Assembly: GCA_020431945.1 (NCBI GenBank)
Contig: JAGQHH010000004.1
Location: 1-29,689 of the forward strand
Source: Cyanobacteria bacterium HKST-UBA02
GTDB lineage: Bacteria > Cyanobacteriota > Vampirovibrionia > Obscuribacterales > Obscuribacteraceae
DNA: 29,689 nt
Direction of reading: 5' to 3'
Under the pieces are notes generated by a model that made no database searches, had not been told where the DNA came from, and saw only the letters and a list, made by a program, of their open reading frames with translations. Each line of letters starts with the position of its first letter. The stretch's first letter is position 1. Of this stretch, positions 1 through 12,000 are shown piece after piece. Both the position numbers and the translations under genes were made by a program.

Positions 1-3000
1 ATTCAGATTCAACGTCTCAGAGCCGAAAACATGGACCCGTCTGCAACCGTTGACGACATAATAGTTGTCCGCCCCCCGGGGACCCGGGGCTCTGACCACC
101 ATGGTCGCAGCCGGCCAGACTGCCGGGTCGTAGTCGTCTGCCTTCTGAAGCGGTACTTTTCTGACGCCGCCAGAATAATAAGGCTGATTTTTCACCTCAT
201 TACCCTGCTCCAGAGAGAAGAGCCTGTACTCCCCGTCGATCTTATCGAGTACGGTGCGATCTAAGATCGAGAACTGAAGCTCCCCGTTTTGAAGAGCCTG
301 ATTGAAAGCAGCAAGCTCGTCGGCATCGAGCTCCAGCCTGGCCAGGGCATTGTCCATCCACTTTCTGTAGAGCGGATCGGAAGGTCTCAGGTCGCCATCC
401 AGTGGTGGAATTTCTCCTTCGCCCCAGTTCGGCGCGGAGGCTCTGCCTGTGGTGCCAGTCGCTTCCGCCAGACTGTCGAGATTATTCCTGAGCATGGAGA
501 AGACCTCGGTCTTGTCCATCGCATCGATGAGCTGGGGACTGAGCATGCCTTTCAAAGAATCGGGCATTTCGCTTTCCGGCAGCCGCAGGACCCGGTCGAT
601 GACGTCCTGGGCTTCCAGGTCCCGGCGGGCGAGCTTGAGGAGCTTGTCGAGACCCTCGCGAATAGACTCGGGTGCATCGGCCACTCGCTGCTTGAGATTA
701 TCGAGACGCTGCTGAGGAGTCATTTTCTCGAAGTCATTGGAAGAAGGAATCAGACTCTCTCTAATGTGTTCTCCGGTATTGTCAATGATGCCACCTTCTG
801 GACTTCTGCGGCCAGGAGAGCTCGTGGGCAGAGCATGACCATGCTCGATGTCACCGGGCTCTTTGACTTTGCCGTCCAGACCGTAGGCTTCTTTTTCTAT
901 AGCCGAGTCGGCATAGTCATCGATGAGCCGCCGGTGCTCGCTATTGACGGTGTCAAGCCTGGACTCGAGCATGGCGGTGGCATCGGCCCGGGCGTCGGCG
1001 CCGGGCTTGAAGCCGACAGCAAGTCCGATGTCGTCTTTCGGAAGCCCGGCCCACTGGTCCATGAGATCTCTCACCTCGGTCGGGACGCCGTCTTCGCCAT
1101 AATATCTTCTTGCCAGAGCCGGCCCGCTATCGGGATCGCTCAGGTCTCTGATCATCTTGTTGAGAGCAGTCGAATCAGAGGGATCTTTGAGCTCTCTCAA
1201 ACGCGAGTCGATGCTTCGAGCGTCGTTACCGAGTTCGGTAGAGCGGGCACCGACTGGCTTCGACTCGCGCACGGCCCGGGCCAGGCGCTGGGCCCTCTCG
1301 ATCTGCGCTGCATCTAGAGGAGGCGCGCTCCGGTCGAGATCGGCGACGGTGGCTAACCACTTCTCGTCGAGATCGAGACCGGTGGCATCTTTGTAGTGTT
1401 TTCTCACCGCTGCCACATCCATGGCTTTGCCTTCCCGGGCGGTGGCACGGATGGAGTTGCGGATGATGTCCACATCCTGCTGGGCATGGACCATCTCGTG
1501 ATAGGTCGTGCGCGAGAGTCCCGGGGCGCCTCCGGCCCCAAGTAGATCCGCCTTGGGAAGAATTATCGTACCCTGACCGAAAGCATAACCTCCGGCTGCG
1601 TGCATATGCTCGGCAATCTGCACTGTCACCGGTGCCACCGGATTGGCCGGGTCGGAGCTATTGCGAGCCGCGGCAAAATCGTCGAGACCTTGCTGTAATA
1701 TATCCCTCCGCTCCAGAGCGACCTCGTTCGCCCTGGCGGTGATGTCTGCATGCTCTCGTACCGGCTCGCTCCAGCGGGCGTCGGGCTCTACTAGATGATC
1801 TCTGCGAGCCGCTTCGATGTCGGCGTCGCTGGCGCCGGCTTTTTTGAGCCGGGCGATTTCGACATCCAGATCCTGCCTGGTCTGGCGTATCTCCGGATTT
1901 AGTTCCCGGGCCCTTACCAGGGACGGGGTCAGGTCCTCTTTAAACTGCTCCCGGACCCCGGCCATACGACGGCTGAAATCTTCGGCAGCCTCGGTGCCGA
2001 GAGAAGGAACCTCGGCTTCTATTCTGGCCACCTCGGCGGCGCCTGGTCGCTCGATATGTGGGGTATAGACACCGTCTGACGGAACATCGCCGTTGACTCT
2101 CAGGCGAGCCTGGGGAGCCGGCCTCGTTTGTGGGCTGGAAAAAGTCTGCTTCATATATTCGCGCATATCGGCGAAATAACGATCGAATTGCTCTGCTACT
2201 TTAGGATCATCAGGGCGATAGCTGATCTGGCCCTCGAGATCGGCGCGATAAATTTCCAGGCGCTTCATCTCGGCGGCAAGATCCGCCGGAATCTCCTGTC
2301 CGGTTCGAATCAAATCGTCGATCCGATTCTGCAACTTTATCGTCACCGCCTCATTGGCTATCCGCTCGGCAGCAAGTTCGGAAGGCGCCTGATGGTAGCT
2401 GGTCCGATCGCCGGTGAGGCTGATATTGCGAGTCTTGTATTCGGCTTCTATGGCATTGAAGGTGGCAAGCCGGGACGGGTCTTGCTGCATGAAATTGTCG
2501 AAGCCGCGATGACCGACGAGCTCGTGGACCGCCACCCTGTAATCGAGAGGACCGGCGATACTGCCGTCAAGACGCAGATGATCCAGGGTGACTTCGATAG
2601 AAGCCGTGCCATCACCGGCGAAGTTGACTACGTTATAGTCCTGTGCCGCCCTGCCAATCCGGTTGTGGCCGGCAATCACGCGCTCGCCCTGGATCTGTCT
2701 GGCGAATTCCGGATCGGTACGAGCCAGGAAGTCGATCACATCCGTAGCCGTCTCATCGGCAGCTACAGAAACAGTATTGAGTCGAGACCGGTCCAGGCTA
2801 TCAGCCAGGCCGCTCTTGCCGTCTTGAATTATCGACACCGGCCGGTGGTCCGCTCTTTCAAGAGGTCTTCCACCGCTTGCTCTGACAGCCTCCAGATAGG
2901 CTACCTCGTGAGGACCGGGAGGTACCGCCACTTTGTAATAGCCACCCATGAGATCCTGAGCAGACAGTTGCGATTCAGGACTGGAGACCGCTCCGGCAAG

Positions 3001-6000
3001 ACTTTCCACAGCGGCTCTCTGGGCATCTGTTTCCGCCACCAGAAGGGCCCTGAAGTTCGGGTCCTGTTTCTCGAGAGCGGCGAGCCGGTTGCCGGCTCTC
3101 CTGCCGAGGTCATCGGGAGGAGTCGTCTGACCTGTATAGGACGGGGCATCGTTGCCGGCGGCATGAAGCTCCATCTCAGGATTTCCGGCGCTCCTCGCCA
3201 GACGATTCTTCTCTCTAATAGCATCGATGACTTTGCGCATGGGCTCACCGGCGGTGGTGCCGGTCGCTTTCTCGAAAGCAGCCGCATCGATATCGCCGTG
3301 AATATAGGCCCTGAGATCAGGCTCCAGGTTGGCCGGGAAATCCACCACCAGGTCGGTTGCCGGAAGATTCTCGATGGAGGAGGCAAGACCGGTCAGGGAG
3401 GCGGAGGCGGAATCGGCCTCTATTTTCAAACCGATGACCGCCGTGGACTCGCCGAATTCTCTTTGCATACGTCCGGAAAACGGATCTTGAGTGAGACTGT
3501 GAGATACAGGAGCGTTTCCGGAATCGGAGACCAGGCTTTCTCTGAGCCCCGATGGGCTTTCAGGAGCGACATGCGGTGCCGCGTCCCCGGGCTTGAAAGC
3601 GAAGTCCTTGAAGGAAGTGATGCCTTTGAGAGCAATGGTGAAAGAGCCTGCCATTCCCATCCCCATCAAGCCACCCATGGCGATGGTCTCGAGATTGCCT
3701 TCGAGCCCCTGGTCGGCGTCGAGGCGGGCAAGAGAACCGGCACTGCCGCCGAGAAATCCTTGCTTGCTGTTCCAGGCCACTTCCGTAAGCAGCTGTCTCA
3801 TGGGGGCTCTGGTGAGCTGCGCGATCTCCTGCCTGACAGCCTGCTCCAGAGCCTGGTCGAGTTGCCTGTTCAGACCTCGCACCAGAGCCTCACGCGCTTC
3901 TCTAGGGATATCGTCCCGGATCATATCCGAGGCAAGGTGCTGGAGCATCTTCGATACGGTTGCCGGGTCCTGATTCTTGATGGCGTCATCGGCGAATTTC
4001 GTGAGCTGTCTTTCGAGGGTCTTTTCTCCACCCTCCTTGAAGATACTGCCCCCGGCACTGCGCAGAGCCGCTTCCACCAGTTCGCGCTCACCGGCTTCCA
4101 CCAGCTCGCCTGCGCCCTTGCTGCCCACGGTCTCGAGAATCTCACCGGCTGCCCGGCGAGAGACGTCTTTGGAGAATCTACCGACATCGGACACGAAAAA
4201 CGCATTCAGAGCACCGTCGGCGAAGTCGCGTACACCGTCTGAGAGCATGTCATGATCGGCGACTATGAGATGCTTGGCAGTGACTTTGGCGGTGCCTCCG
4301 GCCAGACCCCAGGCGATATTGGTGCCCATGGGGACTTTCGACAGACCGTATGTGACCCTGGTAGCCACCTCACCGACTCTGGTGGCGGCGCTGGACAGTC
4401 GAACCAGCTCGGCGGCCCGGGTGGTGGCAGCGACGATTCTGGCGCCGGCAGGAACCTTGCTGAGGATATTGGCGCCCCAGGCCACCATGGATCCGCCCCC
4501 GGATGGAACCGCGGCGAGCAGAGCGGCTACGGTTATGGCAGCATCGACGGCGGTGTCAACCAGCTTGTTCTGCGAATCTATCGAAGCATCGACGGCACCG
4601 TAGCGGAGATTAGCTATATCCCGGGCTTCTTCCACGGTGAATGGCCGGTCGGGGTTCATGGCTGCTTCCACAAGCCGTCCGTGCATGCGCTCGTGATAAT
4701 CGCGCATGGTCTGGGTGGTGCCGTCCCAGCCCAGAGAATCGGTGAGATAAGTGCCCAGACCATAGGTCTGATTGACCTCGCGATCGGACATGAAAGCCGC
4801 CTCCCTGGCTGTTTCAGCTTCATGCCTGATGCCCCGGAGGCTGTCCCTGAGATCCTGGCCGCTCATCTCGGAATTGAAATCGAGATTGAGATTGGCGCCA
4901 TATTTTCGCGAGTAGGCCAGCTTCACTTCTTCCATACGCGAGTTTATCTCGCTTGTCACCATGGCTTCGGTGATCTCCTGACCGGCGAAGCGACTGTCCT
5001 TTTTCATGGACGCAAGAACTGTGTCCCTGTCCCGGAGACCATGGAGAACATCTTTGATCTCCTGCTCGGCGGTGCCAAGACCGACCATATAGCCACGGAG
5101 CTTGTCCTCGGGACGCATCTCGCCCTGCATGAAAGCATTGCGAGCGATCACCCTTTCGTCGGGTGTAAGCCTGAAAAGAGCCCGGTCGAGCTTGCCGGAG
5201 GCGGCATATTGCTCGCGCTCCGCCGGAGTCATAGCCGCCCCTGCCCTGGCAGTGTCCTCGTAAGAGCCTACTTCGTCGAAATCGAAAACTCCCTGGCTGA
5301 GCTCCTGGACCCGGCCGAGATCGAGACGTCCGGTCTCGAGAAGCGGCTCGATATAACGTTTATAGTCATAATCATCCACGGCTTCTCTGGCACGCTCGCG
5401 AAGAGTGCTGGACAGATTGTGCTCCTGAGACGACAGCTCCGACAGGGTCTTCTCGTATGCTTCCGGCGACTCTTTCTGAGCAGCGCTCAGTTTGTCCTTA
5501 TAGCTCTCAGGCAGGAAGAGCGCCTGGCGAAGCACCTCGGGCGATACTGCCAGATCTTTTGCCTGACGCTCCAGCTCGGCATCGAAAGTGCCATTCTTCC
5601 TGGACTCACCCAGAAGATAACGCTGATCCTCGCGCAATCTAAGAGACGTCTCGAAAGCTTCCTTGATCTGGTCCTCGCTTCTTGGGTTCTTGACACGATC
5701 TCTGAGCCCCGGGTCTTCCCGGAAAGCCTCCTGCAAGTCCCGGACCACCTGGGCTTCATCGGTGTTCCAGTGGGTGGCATGACGATTGAGCTTGTCGATG
5801 ACGTCCATCTTCGGACGCTTGCCTTCGGCCGCCTGAGTAAGCAGCCCTTCCGCCACGCGCAGCTCCGATGTCGAGAGACGCTGCTCGAGCCTGTCCATGA
5901 CGGTCTTTCTGATGCCGGTACCCGACACGTCTGCCTGCCAGGCACGCAGATCTTCGTCGGTCATGTTCTCGATGGCTTTATAGATATTGTCTTCTTTGTC

Positions 6001-9000
6001 GTCGTACCAGCGCAGGTTGTCCTCGATGGCGCTCGCCAGATCGCGATTGCCGCTGGTGCGGCTGGCTTCGAAAGAGCGCTGTTTGAAAAATTCGAGATCG
6101 CCGAGTCGCTCCTGGATTTTTCTTCCGGCTTCCCAGTCGTCTTTCATAGTATCGGGCAGAGAAGCAGGCGGATTCTCGTAACCGGGATTGTTGTTGAAAA
6201 GAGCGAGCTGTTTTTTCTCATCGGGGCTGAGACCATCGATGCTGAGACCGGAATCGAAAGCTTCCCGGCCCCTCTCGAATCGCTGGTGCTCGTTATAGAG
6301 CTTGAATGCATCTATATCTTCTTTCGAACTGCTTTCTCCTGGATCGAAGCCGGACTCCGCCAGCTTCCTTCCCTGCTCGATAGCCGCCTGATCTCCGGTG
6401 AAAGGCTGGCTGTCGAGCTTTTTATCGATGAGATCTATAGCCCGGCGCATCTCGTCACGCTGTTGCGGAGCCAGGTTGCTTTCCCCGGCGCTGCCGTCGG
6501 CATAGGTAGCCAGGGTTCTTACAGTGTCGAGATAATAATTGCCGGTTCCTCTGATCTCGCCGTCCGGTCCGATAGCGCGAGCCATGGCATGATCCAGGCT
6601 CTCTCCTGAATCGAGGAATTTCTGTCGATCTCTTCTGAGATGCTCCCAGTCGCTGATGCTCATATTTTCAATAGAGCTCATCACCTCATGGGTGGATGAG
6701 TCATAGAAATTGCCCCGGTGCTTGCTGAGGCTGCTGAGTAGATTGTCGCCCCCTGATACAGCCAGGGAATCCCAGTTGAGATATTCGTTGACCTGAGACT
6801 CCCGGCTCCAGGTGAAAAGATCGGCAGGATCGAGAGACTGACCGGCAGCGTCGTTCATCTTGGCGCTGGCTTCTTGATAGTAGCGAATCGCCCGGCTGTC
6901 GAAATCGGCGCTTCGTTCCTGGGCTGTGTAATAGTCGATGGATTCTTTGTCGTGACGTGCTTCTCTTGTAGCCTCCCGATAGAAAGAGAGGGCCCGGCTG
7001 TCCTCCTCGAGAAGATTGCTCTCCGGCACGGGAGGTCGCTTTCGACTTAGCTCCTGACCGCGCAGATAGTCTTTCTGTTGGCTCTCGCTGAATTTATCGA
7101 ACTCCGGTGTTCCGGGATTGGGGAACTCCACCATATTGCCGGGATTCTCAGCGAGATAGCTGCCGCGATCGTACAAGACCTGATCCGAAGCGCTTCTGGG
7201 TCCGGCTTCTTTTCTTTCCGCCTCGGTCTTGCCGGCGAGCACCAGCTCTCTTCCTCGCCTGTAGAGCTCTCTCTGCTCCGGAGGGAGATTGCTGGCGATT
7301 TTCTCGATCTCCGATTCGCTGTCCCCGAGAATACTGGTGTTCTGATGGACTCCGGTGGCAAGGCTGCGCTCGCCATACTCCAGAGCATCCCGGGCCAGCA
7401 TCAAATTGGTGCTGCTCCAGATAGAACCGAAAGCCTCTCTTATCTTGCGGTCACCTTCCCGCTCGCCGGTGCCGGCGATGACCTCGCCCCGGAAGAGCTC
7501 CCGGGCCGATTCCGGAGCCCGGGACCAGGTTTCCTGGAACATCTGGAGATCCCCTGCATCGATGGCGACCTGGGCCATCTTCAGGAAGTCCTGATCGGTC
7601 CGATTCTCCGCACCTTTCATATATATACGGTTGAAAGCCCGGGTCTTCTCGGTGAGGTTGTCGTTATTGACCACCGCATCCTCGAGATTTCTAAAGGGCG
7701 ATTCGGGATTGAGGACGCTCTGGCTTTCTCTGAATTCGCGATCGAGCTCGACGATCTCGGCTCTGGTCCGGTCTCGAAGGGTGTCTCTGATCTCCTGCTC
7801 GATCACCTCTTTCTGACGGGCGCCCATGCCAAGGAAGCGAGTCTCGGTGATCTCCACCAGGTCTGTGCTCAGCCTGCCGACATAGTCATCGTGAATGTTA
7901 TCCGCCCGGAGCATGCCCCGGAATTTCGTCAGGGTGGAGCCTGAAAGCTCATCCTCGAATTCTCGATAGAGATCCCAGTTCTTGCCGTATTTGTGCCCGT
8001 GTCTTTCCTGATAGAGCTTGTTCATCACTTCCCGGGCGAGCTTGCTCTTATCTTGCAAGACGTTCTCGATGGTATCGGTGTCGGTGCCGATCCCGAGGAA
8101 GCCACCATTGCAGGCTCTCTCGATGGCATCGACGTCGCCAGCGAGATCGGCTCCTTTGACCACCTGCTCGTCCCGGTTCGGGCTGAATCGGCGGTGGGTG
8201 CCCATGATATCGACGGAAGACTCTTCATAGACACCGGTGGTCTCATTGAGGCTGACCTTGCCTTTCCAGATCTCGCCCTTGCTGTTCTTCCAGGTATCGC
8301 TACCGGCCCGGGTCCGTGTCCAGACCTCGCCACCTTCTCGCTGGACAGTCTTGAGATTGCCTCTCGAGTCATAAGAAAAGTGATAGCCGATCTTTTGGGT
8401 GCCGTTATAAGACTCGATGAGATGCCCATTAGGATCGTAGACACGCCGGCCCATACTGCCGTCGAGAAGGGTTTTTGTGCCGTCGAGACCATACTGGATC
8501 AGATCGCCCCGGTCGCGGTTATACATATCGGTGAGCTCTACCCGCGCCACCACCGATTTGCCTGTCTCGTCCATACTGAAACGGACCTGACCATCGTGGC
8601 TGCGAGGGACCTGTCGAGTCACCCCGTCGGCGAGCTTGAAGGACTTCAACTTGCCGGGCTTGCCCTGGTCATCTACCTCATACTGGAACTCGCCTTTCAC
8701 TTTGCCGTCGGCATCGAGAATCTGAGTAACCCTCTCGCCGTCGAAGAGCATCGTGGTGCCGTCGGCGAATTTTTTGCCCACCACGGCTTGGGGTACTTTG
8801 CTGAGATCGCGGTAGATCGTCTGGCCGTCCGGCTGGCGGATAGCCTGCACTTCGACATTGCGGGTTCCGCCGCCGGCCTCCTGAAGCGCCAGGGTCTCCC
8901 GGCTGATTTTCACCCCGTCTTCTCTGGTGGTGGACACCACGGCACCGTCTTCCAAGACCCGTTCGGCGCCGCTGGTGGAGCGAAGGACACCATGGCGCTT

Positions 9001-12000
9001 GCCGTCTTGATCCAGACTCTCTCTCAGAAGAGATCCGTCCGGGAGAACCTGGAGGCTCATGGAAGAGACTTTGCCGTCCGGTCCTTTCCATTGCGACATG
9101 GGCTCCCCGGCGGTGACCCGGCTGTATGCCTCGACACCATCAGGAGTGATACTGTGCACTTCGACCAGATCGCCTTTATCGTCGCGAATGAAAGTATGGA
9201 CCGACCGGATCGGATGATCGCGGTCGAGGGCTTCCAGAGCTCCGGCCAGATCAGGCTCCTTGATGAATTTCCGGAGCTCGGTCTCCAGGTCCTTTCCGTC
9301 TCCGGCGAAGGCTTCTTTCACCGCCCGGCGCTCGGCATTCGAAAGTCCCTCGAAGACTTCCTTCACCGCCCCGGCATCGGCCGGTGTGCGCGCCAGAGCC
9401 GCCTTCAAGGTGGTGACGCCATTTTCGACTTTCTGGCTGTAGAATCTGTCGGGCTCCACCACCCCGGTTATCTGGCCGGCATCCGTTGCAGCGATGGAGG
9501 AGCCGTCGGTCTTATAGATCAAATTGCTACCGTCGGCGAGCTTCTCGCGATAGATCCCGGTCTCGAGAGCCTGACCGGCAAACGCTCTCTCTTCGCCCTT
9601 ATCGCTAACATAAATGCCCGGTCTGTCCTGGGATCTTGTCCAGACCTTGCCGCCGGGCTCGGTATAAGAGGTCATCACCCCGGCGCTGTCATAGGTGAAA
9701 TTCCTGGTCTCGCCATTGGCAAGGGCGATGCTGGTTACAAGAAAGCTTTCATTTCTTTCGACGGTGGCACCATTGGGGAGCTCGGCACGGTAGTGGACCT
9801 CGCCGTCCTTGCTGACTTTCTGCCAGCCGTCTGTTTGATAAACCGACGTCCTGTCCTTTTCTTCGACTGTGAGGTTGCCTCGATCATCGAGAGACACTTT
9901 CATGGCCGCGCTGTTCTGGAAAACGGAGACGCCCTTCTCACCATGCCTGGTGACTGTCATCTTGCCGTCGCTGTCATAGGCGATCTCGGTGCGATGCCGG
10001 TATCGGTCTTGAATGAGAACCGGGCGATTCTCCCCGTCTTTCACCAGGGTCGAGCCGTCCAGGTATCGGGTCGTGTTATTTTCGGTAATCGAGCCGTCCT
10101 TCTCGTCCACCGTGAGCTCTCGGGTAACCTGTCCCTGATCTGTTTCCTGGACGAAATGAACACCGTCTTCCGACTTCCAGACCGAGCCGTCGGCTTCTCT
10201 GATTTCGTTGATAACGCCATTGTCGTCTCGCTTGAACTCCATTCGGTGCCCAACCGCATCGGCAGTCTCGAGCAAGCGTCCCTGGCTGTCCCGGGCGATG
10301 CGAGAGCCATCCGCTCCGATCCTCAGGCTCTCCTGCCAGGAACTACCGGCAGTGCTGTCCCTGGACATTACAACACTGCTGTTGTCGAGGTCGCGCATCA
10401 CCCTGACTGTGCTACCGTCGGATTTATCGATTTCGAAGCCGTAACGGCCGCTGGCTTCAGCGAAAAATCTCCCGGTTACGGCATTCTCGCTCTGGGACTG
10501 CCTGTAGGTCCTGCCGTCCGCAGACGTCCATTCGGTGCCGCCTGACTCGGTTATTCGGGACACGAAGAGACTGCCATCGGCAGCGGTGCTCCACTCGAAC
10601 ATTCTTGTCTGGTTGCTGGCAGTATCGACCCTGGTGAGGTTTCCGAGATGGTCATAATGACTGACGGTGCCGTCCGGAGAATGGCTTCTTACCTCGCCGT
10701 CGGGCAGACGCTCGATCTCGAGGCAGCCTTTATCATCATAGAGAGCGGTCCGGCCGTCACCATCAACTGAGCGCTTCAGCAAGCCATTTTCGAAAAACTG
10801 CCTGGTGCCATTGTCGAGCCTCAACTCTCGCAGCTCGCCATCGGGGCCGAGAACGGCTTTGCCGTCTTCGCGATCTTCTATAGTGCCGCCATTCTCGGAG
10901 AGCCTGGTGAGAAGTGCCGTGGCCTGCTCGTGCCCGTCTCCGGTGAAAGCACGATCGACTATCTTCGAATAGAGAGCTTCCTGGGTGGTGTCACCGGCAC
11001 GGCGGGCATCTAATATAGCGTCCCCGAGAGCCCGGGCTTCGTCGTCCGAGAGCTTGCCCGAAGGTCCCATGGACGAGTCCAGATTCATGGCCGCCTTGAT
11101 CTTCAGGGAGCGCCGGTAGACATCGCTTTGCTCGGCGCTGCTGCTCAGAATCGAGAGCAGGGCTTCCCGGGCATAGGGATTACCCTGGGCAGCCGATTCG
11201 GCGAGTTTATCGAATGCTGTATTGACTTTAGCTCCGGCTTCGGGATCATCGGCTTTCACCCGGGCGATCTCATTGAGGGCGTCTCTGGCCTGGTCATACT
11301 GGCCGGCTCCGGGCTGTCCCACCGGCCGGCTGGAGGTCAGGCTTATGTCCTCGCCGGCTGCCGATGCAGAAGAATCAACAACTGTCTCCGCCTCCGAGGC
11401 GAACCTGCTTCTGGTGACAGCGAAGTCGAAGCCGCCTGAGACGAGATTTTCCTGCATGCCGCCGGTGCTGGCGAAATTGCTGTAGTCATCGGGATCGCTG
11501 ATATGAAGGCGATAGGAAGAGGTAGCCGCCAGACCATCTCGAAGAGCCGTTTCCACCGAATTGCGGCAACCGGTCCTGCCGGCATCCTCGAGCAGGGACT
11601 CGAGACGCTCCCTGCATGAGGGGCTTATCTCGCCCTTGCTGTCGACTATCTCTTTGATCACATCAGCCACACGGACAAGCTGGGTCTCGGCAGGTCTGCC
11701 ATTCTGCGCCGGCGAATGGTGCTCCGTCGAGGGAGTGAGTTCAGCACCCCCGGCATCCAGAATCTGGCTCTTCATGACACCGGTGGCGGGGTCGAAAGAA
11801 TCCACCCGAGACCTGCCGTCAGCATACCGTCTGGTCTGCTCCACCCTGCCGTCCGGATAGACTTTGCCTTCCACAGGTGGTTGCTTGGCTCTCACATGCT
11901 CTGAGAAAGCGAGAATCTGAGCGGCACCGGGCTCGCTGACCACCGGCTCGCCCAGGGGCTTGCCCTCTGAATTCAACAGGCTGACCGTGAGCTTGCCGGT

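Noticed and set aside
289..10545. Long plus-strand reading frames (for example 289-1317, 2128-4242, 4252-6609, 7993-10545)
   Set aside because: They lie in the frame exactly codon-aligned and antisense to the giant gene. They exist because TTA, CTA and TCA codons are rare in the sense frame. Their translations show no family motifs and they lack ribosome sites.
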